Positions 52,089 through 60,288 of a stretch of 64,000 nt of DNA are shown piece after piece. The stretch's first letter is position 1. The number at the start of each line of letters is the position of its first letter. The notes below the pieces were generated by a model that was not told where the DNA came from, made no database searches, and saw only the letters and a list, made by a program, of their open reading frames with translations. Source of the stretch: Glycomyces fuscus (lineage in GTDB: Bacteria > Actinomycetota > Actinomycetes > Streptosporangiales > Streptosporangiaceae); contig NYMS01000006.1 of the NCBI GenBank assembly GCA_002529455.1, forward strand, positions 310,001 through 374,000, in the 5' to 3' direction. Position numbers and translations under genes: made by a program.

Positions 52089-53063
52089 TTGAAGTGGCTG
52101 TTGACGCGGTTGCTGGCGGGTGTGGCCGCGATCGCGGTCGTGGTGGCGGGCGCGGGGGCCCTGCTGGCCTTCCAGTTCTCGGGTGAACCGGCGCCGTGGG
52201 CGGCCTCGCAGGGCGCGGACGCGGCGTGGGTGGGCTCCTGGGAGGACACCGGCGCCCTGGCGCGGGTGCTCGACACCGGCGGGGTGGACACGGTGTACGT
52301 GTACGCGGGCGAGATCGACTCCGGGGGCGCGGTCGAGCGGGTGGAGGACACCGGCTCCCTGCTGTCCTGGCTGGAGCGGGAGTACCCCGACGTGCGCGCG
52401 CTGGCGTGGCTGCGGCACGTGGAGAGCGGCTCCTCCCTGCTGCGGGACCGGCTCGACGAGGAGGCCCGCGCGGCGCTCGCCCCGGCGGTCGCCGAGGTGG
52501 CCGCGGACGGGTTCGCGGGCGCGCACCTGGAGATCCGCCCGGTGACCGTGAACGACCCGTCGATCCCCACGCTCATGTCGATGGTGCGCGAGGAGCTGGG
52601 CGGGGAGCCCGTGCTGTCGGTGCAGGCCCACCACGTGGAGCTGGTACCGGGCGGGCGGGTCCCCTCGTTCGTGGTGGAGCGCGAGGAGAAGTACTGGTCC
52701 AAGGGGTACCTGGACCGGGTGACCGAGCACGCCGACGAGGTGGTGCTGCCGGGCGTGGGCGCCGGGATGGCCGGTGACGCGCTGCACGGCGGGTTCATGG
52801 TGCGGCAGGTGACCGAGGCGGTGACGGCCCTGCGCGCGCGTGAGGACGTGACGGTGCGGTTCGGGCTGCCCACGTACGGCGGTGGCGAGTGGGCCCCGGA
52901 GGAGACGGACGAGTCGGTGGTGACCGCGCTGGCGGCCGTCAGGCTGGGCGTGACCGAGGCCGACCCGCCGGAGGGGATGACCCTGGGGGTGGCCTTCTAC
53001 CTGGGCGACGAGGCGACCGAGGAGGACGTGGCGGCCTACACGGCGGGGTGGCTGATGTCCTGA
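52089..53063 (+). CDS. Unknown membrane-anchored or secreted protein
   Basis: A 324-residue protein starting with TTG at 52089, preceded by GGGAGGAG. An N-terminal hydrophobic segment (LLTRLLAGVAAIAVVVAGAGALLAF) is a signal anchor. The extracellular part has alternating strands and helices such as VDTVYVYAGEIDSG, ALAWLRHVESG, GAHLEIRPVTVNDPSIPTLMSMV, VLSVQAHHVELVPG, VTVRFGLPTYGGGEW and MTLGVAFYLGDEAT, which suggests a TIM-barrel like that of some glycoside hydrolases. I do not recognise the family, and no catalytic pair can be assigned with confidence. It has its own terminator at 53083-53143. Confidence 0.65.
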   Translation: MKWLLTRLLAGVAAIAVVVAGAGALLAFQFSGEPAPWAASQGADAAWVGSWEDTGALARVLDTGGVDTVYVYAGEIDSGGAVERVEDTGSLLSWLEREYPDVRALAWLRHVESGSSLLRDRLDEEARAALAPAVAEVAADGFAGAHLEIRPVTVNDPSIPTLMSMVREELGGEPVLSVQAHHVELVPGGRVPSFVVEREEKYWSKGYLDRVTEHADEVVLPGVGAGMAGDALHGGFMVRQVTEAVTALRAREDVTVRFGLPTYGGGEWAPEETDESVVTALAAVRLGVTEADPPEGMTLGVAFYLGDEATEEDVAAYTAGWLMS

Positions 53064-53082
53064 GCGGTGCCCGCCGAGGACC

Positions 53083-53143
53083 CGCCGCCACGGCTGTGGC
53101 GGCGCGGTCGCCGCTCCGGACACCGGCCCGCACGTGTCCGGAG
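53083..53143 (+). terminator. Two hairpins after the unknown anchored-protein gene
   Basis: CGCCGCCAC (53083-53091) pairs with 53096-53104. CTCCGGACA (53114-53122) pairs with 53135-53143. Both are perfect 9-bp stems. Confidence 0.6.
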
Positions 53144-53243
53144 GGGCCGTCGGTGCGGGGGAAGCCCCCGGCAGGCCGCCCCCGGGTGCCTTGGCCCACA
53201 CCCGTGGGGCGCCCGTGGGGCCTGAGCGGTATCCCATGTGAGG

Positions 53244-53273
53244 CATACTGGAAGTCCGTGTCTCGGACTTCCA
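53244..53273 (+). promoter_or_regulatory. rpsT promoter/leader hairpin
   Basis: CATACT (53244-53249) is a likely -10. It runs directly into the perfect inverted repeat TGGAAGTCCG-tgtct-CGGACTTCCA (53249-53273), which would be at the 5' end of a leader of about 150 nt before rpsT. The remainder of the 347-bp gap carries the two upstream terminators and nothing else I can name. Confidence 0.5.
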
Positions 53274-53410
53274 CATTCGGCTTCGGGCCCTGTGGACTCA
53301 CACACCCTGCGTCGGCGCCCACGCCGGCCTCTCGCGGAACGGCTGCCCGCGAGTTGGGCCGCCTGGTCCGGTCGGCGCGATGACCAAGATCAACTGGAGC
53401 ACGTTTTCGC

Positions 53411-53680
53411 ATGGCGAACATCAAGTCGCAGAAGAAGCGCATTCGGCAGAACGAGAAGGCTCGTGTCCGCAACCAGGCGGTGCGCTCCTCGCTGAAGACG
53501 GCCATCCGCAAGTTCCGTGAGGCTGCCGAGGCCGGGGACGTCGAGAAGGCCACCGTCGCTCAGCGCGCCGCCGCCCGTGCGCTGGACAAGGCCAGCAGCA
53601 AGGGCGTCATCCACCAGAACCAGGCCGCGAACCGCAAGAGCGCGATCTCCAAGCGCCTGCACGCCCTGCAGTCCGCCTGA
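53411..53680 (+). CDS. rpsT: 30S ribosomal protein S20
   Basis: An 89-residue basic primary 16S rRNA-binding protein: [35 protein letters not shown], then [23 protein letters not shown], both diagnostic of S20. ATG 53411. It is divergent from lepA across the anchored-protein gene and followed by the only T-tract terminator in the window. Confidence 0.97.
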   Translation: MANIKSQKKRIRQNEKARVRNQAVRSSLKTAIRKFREAAEAGDVEKATVAQRAAARALDKASSKGVIHQNQAANRKSAISKRLHALQSA

Positions 53681-53694
53681 GGCTGACGACTCGA

Positions 53695-53728
53695 CCCGGC
53701 CCGGTGCGCACGCACCGGGCCGGGTTTT
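53695..53728 (+). terminator. Rho-independent terminator of rpsT
   Basis: CCCGGCCCGGTGCG (53695-53708) pairs perfectly with 53711-53724, followed by TTTT (53725-53728). Confidence 0.92.
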
Positions 53729-53779
53729 CTCATGCGCGGCGACCGCCGTCCGCGCAGGTCGAAGAGGCGCGGGCGAGAG

Positions 53780-53838
53780 TTGTCCACAGCCCGGAAACGG
53801 CTGCTGACACAGCGTTCGCGGCTTCCTAACGTGGTCCT
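53780..53838 (+). promoter_or_regulatory. comEA promoter (leaderless) with upstream DnaA-box match
   Basis: CTGACA (53804-53809) and TAACGT (53827-53832) are 17 bp apart, and ATG follows 6 bp after the -10, so the transcript is probably leaderless. TTGTCCACA (53780-53788) equals the high-GC actinobacterial DnaA box as I know it; a single copy is not an origin. Confidence 0.65.
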
Positions 53839-55137
53839 ATGACTGCTCAGCGCCGCACCCGGCGCCACTCCCCCGGCCCCGGCCAGCAGGACCGACTCCG
53901 CGCGCTCACCCTGGACGCCTCCCCCGTGGCACGGCGCCTGCGCGCGCGTATCCCCCGCCCGCCCTCGGAACCCCCGCCGCCGCCCCGCGGCGCCCCGCCG
54001 ATCCCGAGCGCACCGTACGCGGTGGCCGGGACGCGCACCCCCTACCGGGCGCAGGCGCCCGACGCGGGTCCCCCGCCCCCGGGTGTCCGGCCCGGGCGCC
54101 GTTCCGAGGGCCCGGCCGACGCCGCCGCTCCCCCGCGCCCCTCCCCGGCCGGGGCCTCCTCCGCGCGGACTCCGCCCGTCGAGGCCGCGGCAGCCGCCCC
54201 CGGGGCCGTGGCGGAGGCGGACCGGACCCGAAGGGCCGCGGAATCCTCCAGGCGGGCAGCCGGACGTGGGGAGGGCCGGAGGGAGAGGGCCGCGGAGCCC
54301 GTCCGGGACACCGGCGCGCGGGGAGCCGACGGGGCCGGCGCCTTCGGTCCGGGCACCTGGCCCGGGTCGGACGGAGGACGACACCGGCGTCCGGAAGGGC
54401 CGCCGTCGGGGTACGCGGAGTTCGGCCCCGAGCCGCCGGGTTCGCTCCTGGAGCGGCTGGCCCGGCGCTGGCCGCCCCGGGCGGCGCTCTCCCGGCGGGC
54501 GGTGGTCGCCCTGGCCGTGCTGGGCGCGCTGGCCGTCGTGCTGGTGCTGGCGCTGTACCACCGGCCGACCGCCGTGCCGGCGCCCGAACTGGTCACGCGT
54601 GCGGCGCCCGTGCCCGCGGCGGTGGAGGACGGCGCACAGGCCCCGGCCGACGACACGGGGACGGGCGCCGGGGAGGCGGGCGCCGGGGAGGCCGGGGCCG
54701 CGGCGCCGGAGGAGGACCTCGTGGTGCACGTGGGCGGCGAGGTGTCCGACCCCGGGCTGTACACGCTGCCGCCGGGATCGCGGGTGGCCGACGCCGTGGA
54801 GGAGGCCGGCGGCGCGCTGCCCGACGCCGACCTCGACCTGCTCAACCTGGCCCGCCCGCTGGTCGACGGCGAGCAGGTCCTGGTGGGCGTCCCCGCACCC
54901 GCGGGCACGGGCGGGGCCGGGACCGGCCCGCGGGGGGCCGGGGGCCTGGTGGACATCAACCGGGCCGACCGGGCCTTACTGGAGACCCTGCCCGGGGTCG
55001 GCACGGTGATCGCCGACAACATCGTCACCTACCGCGAGGAGCACGGCCCCTTCCGGAGCGTCGGCGACCTGGTCAACGTGGACCGGATCGGCGAGAAGGT
55101 GCTCGCCGACCTCGAACCCCACGTGACGGTGGGGTGA
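53839..55137 (+). CDS. comEA: ComEA-like DNA-binding protein with long disordered N-terminus
   Basis: A 432-residue protein. Residues 1-215 are Pro/Arg/Ala-rich and probably disordered. A membrane segment follows (about 221-240, AVVALAVLGALAVVLVLALY), then an SLBB-type domain (about 294-352, VVHVGGEVSDPGLYTLPPGSRVADAVEEAGG) and a helix-hairpin-helix pair (about 369-428, VDINRADRALLETLPGVGTVIADNIVTYREEHGPF). ComEA binds double-stranded DNA at the cell surface during uptake. The N-terminal extension is far longer than in Bacillus. Next to comEC and holA. Confidence 0.9.
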   Translation: MTAQRRTRRHSPGPGQQDRLRALTLDASPVARRLRARIPRPPSEPPPPPRGAPPIPSAPYAVAGTRTPYRAQAPDAGPPPPGVRPGRRSEGPADAAAPPRPSPAGASSARTPPVEAAAAAPGAVAEADRTRRAAESSRRAAGRGEGRRERAAEPVRDTGARGADGAGAFGPGTWPGSDGGRHRRPEGPPSGYAEFGPEPPGSLLERLARRWPPRAALSRRAVVALAVLGALAVVLVLALYHRPTAVPAPELVTRAAPVPAAVEDGAQAPADDTGTGAGEAGAGEAGAAAPEEDLVVHVGGEVSDPGLYTLPPGSRVADAVEEAGGALPDADLDLLNLARPLVDGEQVLVGVPAPAGTGGAGTGPRGAGGLVDINRADRALLETLPGVGTVIADNIVTYREEHGPFRSVGDLVNVDRIGEKVLADLEPHVTVG

Positions 55138-55143
55138 GCGGCG

Positions 55144-57489
55144 GTGGCGACGTGGCTGGGAACGGATGCCTACGGGCTGGACAGGCCGCCCGACCTGCGC
55201 CTGCTGGTGCCCGCGGCGGCGGCATGGATCGCCGCGCTGGCGGCGCTCGCCGCCCCGCCGTGGGCGGCCTGGTCCCTGGCCGGGGCGGCGGGGGTCAGCG
55301 CGCTGGCCCTGCTCCTGGCGGCGGCGCGTCCGCCGCTGGAGGCGGTGGCGCTCACCGCCGCGGCGTCGCTGGCCTGCGTGGCCACGGTGGCGGCGGTGGC
55401 CGGTGTCCAGGTGCACCGGGTGGAGCGGAGCGCGGCCAGGGAGGCGGCGGAGCAGCGGAGCGAGGCGGAGTTCGAGGCGGTGGTGACCTCCGACCCGCGC
55501 CCGCGTACGGGGACTCCCCGGCCGGGGAGGGCGACCTGGGTGGTCGGCGCCCGTACCGCGTGGGTGCGGACCGGGGGCGCCGACCGGGCGTCCGAGGCGC
55601 CGGTGGTGGTCCTGGCCTCGGGGCCGGAGTGGCGCGACCTGCTGCCCGGGCAGTCCTTCCGGGCGCGGGGCGTCTTCCTCGGCACGGAGGACGAGCCCCT
55701 CACCGCCGCCCTGGTCCTGGTGCGCGGGCCGCCGGAGGAGGTGGGGCGGCCCGGCGGCCTGCAGAGCTTCGCCGGCCTGGTGCGGGAGCGGCTGCGGGAG
55801 GCCTCCTCCGGGCTGCCCCGGCCCGAGGACGGGCTCCTCCCGGCGCTGATCGTCGGCGACGTGTCCGGGGTGCCGCCGGAGACCGCCGAGGACTTCCGGG
55901 AGACCGGGATGACGCACCTGCTGACCGTCTCGGGGGCCAACCTGGCGGTGCTGACCGGCTTCGTGCTGGCGACGACCCGGCTGCTGCGGGCGCCCCCGTG
56001 GTGCTCGGTGGCGGGCGGCGCGGTGGTCATCTGGGTGTTCGTCCTGGTGTGCCGCCCCGAGCCGAGCGTGGTGCGCGCGGCGTTCATGGGGTCGCTGGGT
56101 CTGCTGGCGCTGGCTACCGGGCGGGCCCACGCGGGGCTCGGTGCGCTGGCCGTCACGACGGTCGGGGTGCTGTTCGTGGCGCCGGGGCTGGCCGCCTCCT
56201 TCGGGTTCGCGCTGTCGGTGCTGGCGACCGCGGGCATCCTGCTGCTGGTGCCGCCGTGGACGCGGGCGTGGTCGGGGTGTCTGCCGCGCCCGGTGGCGGA
56301 GGCGCTCGCGGTGGCGGTGGCCGCGCAGGTGACGGTCTCGCCCGTGCTGGTCCTGCTCTCGGGCGAGCTGTCGTGGATCGCGGTCCCGGCGAACGTGCTG
56401 GCCGCTCCGGTGGTCGCGGCGGTGACGGTGGCGGGGTCGGCGGTGGCGGCCCTGGCGGTGCTGTGGCCGGGGGCCGCGGCGGTGGCCGTGCACCTGCCCG
56501 GCCTGGGGGTGTCGTGGATCGCGGCGGTGGCCGGGGCGGGCGCCCGTGTCCCGCACGGGGCGCTGGCGTGGCGGTCGGACCTGGTGGGAGGGCTGGTCCT
56601 GGCCGCCGTGCTGGCGGTGCTGGTGTTCACACACGGACGGTTGCGCCGTGTCGTGGCCGCCGTGGTGGCGGCCGTGCTGCTGCTGGCCCTGGCCGCGCGG
56701 TGCGTGCCGGGCGGGTGGCCGCCCCCGGGGTGGGCGCTGGTGGCCTGCGACGTGGGCCAGGGCACCGCGTTCGTACTGGCGGCGGGCCCGGGCTCGGCGG
56801 TGGTCGCCGACGCCGGCGGGGACCCGGAGATGGTCGACGACTGCCTGGGCCGGCTGGGGGTGCGCGAGGTCCCGCTCCTGGTCCTGAGCCACGACCACGC
56901 CGACCACGTGGACGGGACGCCCGGGGTGCTGCGGCACCGGCGGGTGGGAGCCGCGCTGGCACCGCCGGGGTTCGGGGAGAGCGCCACCGGGCGGCTGCTG
57001 GCCGGGGCCGGGGTACGGCTGCTGGAGGCCGGGCGGGGACAGCGGCTGCGGGTGGGGCCGTGGCTGCTGCGCGTGCTGTGGCCGGAGCCGGGCTTCACGG
57101 GTTCGGTGAACGACGCCTCGGTGGTGATCCGGGCGGACGGGGCGGCGCTGACGGCGCTGCTGACCGGTGACATCGAGGAGGAGGCGCAGAGAAGGCTGCT
57201 GGAGGGACCGGACGCCGGCCTGTTGCGGGTGACCGTGCTGGCCGTGCCCCACCACGGGGCGGGGAGCCAGGAACCGGCCTTCCTGGAGGCCGCCGGGCCG
57301 GTGGTGTCGGTGACCTCGGTGGGCGCGGACAACTCCTACGGGCACCCGGCGCCGTTCACCTGGGACATCCTGGAGCGGGTGGCGCGGGTGAACCTGCGTA
57401 CCGACCGGGACGGGGACGTGGCCGTGCTGGACGGCGGCGGTTCCGGACCCGGGCAGGCCGTGGTCCGCGGACCCGACCCCTCGCGGTAG
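55144..57489 (+). CDS. comEC: ComEC/Rec2 family DNA-uptake channel
   Basis: A 781-residue membrane protein. Hydrophobic N-terminal segments are followed by an OB-like region, a Competence domain (EDGLLPALIVGDVSGVPPETAEDFRETGMTHLLTVSGANLAVLTGF, with many membrane spans to about 520) and a C-terminal metallo-beta-lactamase domain. Its motif LSHDHADHVDG is the His-x-His-x-Asp-His nuclease site, with LTGDIEEEAQ and VPHHGAGSQ further on. GTG 55144 begins 6 bp after the comEA stop. Natural competence is unproven for the group; the genes are conserved. Confidence 0.92.
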   Translation: MATWLGTDAYGLDRPPDLRLLVPAAAAWIAALAALAAPPWAAWSLAGAAGVSALALLLAAARPPLEAVALTAAASLACVATVAAVAGVQVHRVERSAAREAAEQRSEAEFEAVVTSDPRPRTGTPRPGRATWVVGARTAWVRTGGADRASEAPVVVLASGPEWRDLLPGQSFRARGVFLGTEDEPLTAALVLVRGPPEEVGRPGGLQSFAGLVRERLREASSGLPRPEDGLLPALIVGDVSGVPPETAEDFRETGMTHLLTVSGANLAVLTGFVLATTRLLRAPPWCSVAGGAVVIWVFVLVCRPEPSVVRAAFMGSLGLLALATGRAHAGLGALAVTTVGVLFVAPGLAASFGFALSVLATAGILLLVPPWTRAWSGCLPRPVAEALAVAVAAQVTVSPVLVLLSGELSWIAVPANVLAAPVVAAVTVAGSAVAALAVLWPGAAAVAVHLPGLGVSWIAAVAGAGARVPHGALAWRSDLVGGLVLAAVLAVLVFTHGRLRRVVAAVVAAVLLLALAARCVPGGWPPPGWALVACDVGQGTAFVLAAGPGSAVVADAGGDPEMVDDCLGRLGVREVPLLVLSHDHADHVDGTPGVLRHRRVGAALAPPGFGESATGRLLAGAGVRLLEAGRGQRLRVGPWLLRVLWPEPGFTGSVNDASVVIRADGAALTALLTGDIEEEAQRRLLEGPDAGLLRVTVLAVPHHGAGSQEPAFLEAAGPVVSVTSVGADNSYGHPAPFTWDILERVARVNLRTDRDGDVAVLDGGGSGPGQAVVRGPDPSR

Positions 57490-57607
57490 GGGCGCCGCGC
57501 ACGGAGCGCCCCGGACGGGACGGGAAAGGACGGAGGCGGGCGGGCGCGTACCCGCGGGCCGCCCGGAGTGCGCCCGGCCGGTCGGTGGGGCGTGGCATCC
57601 TCTGTGT

Positions 57608-58570
57608 ATGCCTGCACCCGCCCTGCTCACGATCATCGTCGGGGACGAGGAACTCCTCGTCGACCGGGCCGTCGCCGCCGTCGTCGCGGCGGTCCGCGAG
57701 TCCGATCCCGACGTGGACGTCCACGACCTGGTGCCCGCCCAGGTGGGGGTGTCCACGCTCGTCGAGGTGACCTCGCCCTCGCTGTTCGGCGACCGGCGGG
57801 TGGTGGTGCTGCGCTCGTCTCAGGACCTGACCAAGGACCTGGCGGCGACCGTCACCGACTACCTCGGGGACCCGGCCGACGACGTCAACCTCGTGCTCAC
57901 CCACGCGGGCGGCAACAAGGGCAAGGCCCTGCTCCAGGCCGCGGTCAAGGCGGGCGCCCACCGCGTGGACTGCAAGGGTCCGGGCAAGCCCGCCGAGCGG
58001 GTGGCCTTCGTCAAGGCCGAGTTCTCCCAGGCGGGACGTCAGATCACCGCCGACGCCGCGCAGGCGCTGGTGGACGCGGTCGGCAGTGAGCTGCGCGAGA
58101 TCGCGGCGGCCTGCACCCAGCTGATGGCCGACACCGAGGGCCGCGTGGACGCCGCGGCGGTGGCCCGCTACCACTCCGGCAAGGCGGAGGCCTCCGGGTT
58201 CACCGTGGCCGACCGCGCCGTGGAGGGGCGACTGCCCGAGGCGCTGGAGCAGCTGCGCTGGTCGCTGGCGGTGGGTACCGCCCCGGTGCTCATCAACAGC
58301 GCGCTGGCCGGGGCGGTGCGCGGCATCGCCGTGGCCGCCCAGCCGCCGCGCGGCATGTCCGAGGCGGACCTGGCCAAGCGGGCCAAGGTTCCGCCGTGGA
58401 AGCTGCGGACCCTGCGCCAGCAGGCGCGGGGGTGGAGCCCGGCGGGGGTCACCCGGGCCATGGCGGTGGTCGCCGAGACCGACGCGCTCATCAAGGGCGC
58501 CGGACGCGACCCCGAGTACGCGCTGGAGCGCGCCGTCATCGAGATCGCCCGGGCCCGGGGCACGCGCTGA
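57608..58570 (+). CDS. holA: DNA polymerase III subunit delta
   Basis: Clamp-loader subunit delta, 320 residues. It shows the AAA+-like N-terminal fold without a P-loop (LLTIIVGDEELLVDRAVAAVVAAV), VTSPSLFGDRRVVVLRSSQDL and the C-terminal collar LRQQARGWSPAGVTRAMAVVAETDALIKGAGRDPEYALERAVIEIAR. ATG 57608 has little leader and no clear ribosome binding site, so it may be leaderless. Gene order comEA-comEC-holA is standard for actinobacteria. Confidence 0.93.
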   Translation: MPAPALLTIIVGDEELLVDRAVAAVVAAVRESDPDVDVHDLVPAQVGVSTLVEVTSPSLFGDRRVVVLRSSQDLTKDLAATVTDYLGDPADDVNLVLTHAGGNKGKALLQAAVKAGAHRVDCKGPGKPAERVAFVKAEFSQAGRQITADAAQALVDAVGSELREIAAACTQLMADTEGRVDAAAVARYHSGKAEASGFTVADRAVEGRLPEALEQLRWSLAVGTAPVLINSALAGAVRGIAVAAQPPRGMSEADLAKRAKVPPWKLRTLRQQARGWSPAGVTRAMAVVAETDALIKGAGRDPEYALERAVIEIARARGTR

Positions 58571-58631
58571 GCGGCGGCCCGGCCCGGTCCGCCGCGGGAG
58601 GCGCCCGGGGCGGGTATCCGCCGCACACGCC

Positions 58632-59840
58632 CTAGCGGATGGTCCTGCCGCCCTGCCACACGCGCAGGGTGTTGAGGCCCATCGACCAGGCGAAGGCGCC
58701 CTCGTGGTCGGCGTCCCACTGGACGAGGTCGGCCAGGCTGCCGGGCGCGAGCACGCCCCGGTCGCTCAGGCCCAGGGCGCGGGCGCTGCCCACCGTGGCG
58801 GCGTGCAGGGCCTCCTGGACGGTCATCTCGAACATGGAGATGGCCAGCGAGATCACCAGCGGCATCGACATCGTGCCGGACTGGCCGGGGTTGTGGTCGG
58901 TGCCCAGCCCGACGGGCACGCCGTGGTCGAGCAGCGCCCGCACGGGCGGGGTGCGGCGCTCGTGCAGCGAGGTCGTCGGGCAGGCCACCACCGGTGTGCG
59001 GGTGGCGGCCAGCGCCAGGACGTCCTGTTCGTCGGTCTCGTGCAGCAGGTCCACCGAGGAGCAGCCCATCTCGGCGGCCATGCGCACGGCGCCGTGCCGG
59101 GGGCGCGAGCAGGCGTGCAGGGTGGTGCGCAGCCCCACGGACTGGCCCACGCCCAGCAGCATGCGGGCGTCCTCGGTGGTGAACTGCTGGTTGTCGCAGT
59201 ACACGTCCACTCCGTCGGCCCCGGCCAGCGCGGCGTCGCTGAGCCAGGAGGCGGCGGTGGCCGCGTACTCCCTGGGTCTGCCGAAGAACTCGGGCGGCAC
59301 CCCGTGCGCGGGGAAGAAGGTGACGTGCAGGCGCGGCATGCCCGGCTCCTCCTCCAGGGAGCGCAGCAGGCGCACGTCGGCCAGCTCGCCGTCCCTGGTC
59401 AGGTGGTAGCCGGTCTTGGCCTCCACGGTGGTGCTGCCGGTCAGCACCCAGTGCCGGAGCCGCTCGCGGACCGCGTTGCACAGCGTCCAGGGGTCGGTAC
59501 CCCGGGTGATGGTGACGGTGGTGGAGACACCGCCCCCCGCCGCGAAGATGTCCCCCTTGGAGGCGCCCTTGGCCCACATGTTGACCTCGGCGTAGCGGTC
59601 GCCCGCGTACACGGGGTGGCAGTGGGCGTCGACCAGCCCGGGGGTGATCATGCCGCCGCCGATGTTGACGACGTCGTCGACGTCGGTGAGGTCGTCCACC
59701 ACGCCGGGGATGCTCTGGGGGAGCTCGGCGGCGGGCCCGACCCAGGCCACCCGGTCGTCGTCCATCAGGAGCGCGGCCTTGGTGAGAAGTTCGCTCCCGG
59801 TCCACAGCCGGCCGATGTTGCTGAGGAGTACCGCCGTCAT
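58632..59840 (-). CDS. Imidazolonepropionase-like amidohydrolase
   Basis: A 402-residue metal-dependent amidohydrolase. GGGMITPGLVDAHCHPVYAGDRYAEVNMWAKG, GGGVSTTVTITRGTDPWTL and TGSTTVEAKTGYHL follow the HutI pattern (His-x-His site and EIKSGYGL-like block), and the metal Asp is in GLGTDHNPGQSGTMSMPLVISLAI. HutI opens imidazolone propionate in histidine breakdown. No other hut gene is near, and the substrate-loop differences (Cys in HCH, Ala-Lys-Thr for Ile-Lys-Ser) leave another cyclic amide possible. ATG 59840. Two palindromes lie about 170 bp upstream. Confidence 0.75.
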   Translation of the reverse strand: MTAVLLSNIGRLWTGSELLTKAALLMDDDRVAWVGPAAELPQSIPGVVDDLTDVDDVVNIGGGMITPGLVDAHCHPVYAGDRYAEVNMWAKGASKGDIFAAGGGVSTTVTITRGTDPWTLCNAVRERLRHWVLTGSTTVEAKTGYHLTRDGELADVRLLRSLEEEPGMPRLHVTFFPAHGVPPEFFGRPREYAATAASWLSDAALAGADGVDVYCDNQQFTTEDARMLLGVGQSVGLRTTLHACSRPRHGAVRMAAEMGCSSVDLLHETDEQDVLALAATRTPVVACPTTSLHERRTPPVRALLDHGVPVGLGTDHNPGQSGTMSMPLVISLAISMFEMTVQEALHAATVGSARALGLSDRGVLAPGSLADLVQWDADHEGAFAWSMGLNTLRVWQGGRTIR

Positions 59841-60004
59841 GGGGTCGTCCGCCCTCGCCGGTCAGATCCGCCGGTGCGACTGCGGGACACGGTCGTGGGA
59901 TACACGGGCGGACATGGCGACCTCGTATCTGGAGCGGTCCGGCGGAGCCGGCGGAGGGGGCGGTCTGCGGCCGCCGGGATGCCGTGACAGTGGAAAGGGG
60001 GTCG

Positions 60005-60038
60005 GCTGTCGCGGGACAGCGGCCACTGGCGGCCAGTG
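60005..60038. promoter_or_regulatory. Two adjacent palindromes in the amidohydrolase upstream spacer
   Basis: GCTGTC-gcgg-GACAGC (60005-60020) and CACTGGC-g-GCCAGTG (60024-60038) stand 3 bp apart in the 448-bp spacer between the amidohydrolase start and the hflX stop. They may be operators. The only other feature seen in the spacer is the hflX terminator. Confidence 0.45.
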
Positions 60039-60233
60039 CTCCAAAACCGTAGTCCATCCGCGGACTCCGTGTACACCTCCCCGAGGGGACGAATAGGGGC
60101 CTCTCCCAACAAAGTCGGCGGGCACCCTCGGTGACGAACGCCACGGAGAGCCACTGTGGGCCGTGTGTCCGCGCACGCCCTCGGGGCGGGGACGCTCCCG
60201 GGCGCCGCTTCTGCCGCCCCCGGACACGACGGA

Positions 60234-60264
60234 GCCGGGGCGCCCCCTGTCGGGGCGCCCCGGC
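60234..60264 (-). terminator. Hairpin terminator of hflX
   Basis: GCCGGGGCGCCCC (60234-60246) pairs perfectly with 60252-60264 over a 5-nt loop, 25 bp beyond the hflX stop. Confidence 0.78.
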
Positions 60265-60288
60265 CGTGCGCGGCGGGCCGCGCGTGCC

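Noticed and set aside
53780-53788. A replication origin marked by a DnaA box
   Set aside because: Only one box is present and no dnaA, dnaN or gyrase genes are near.
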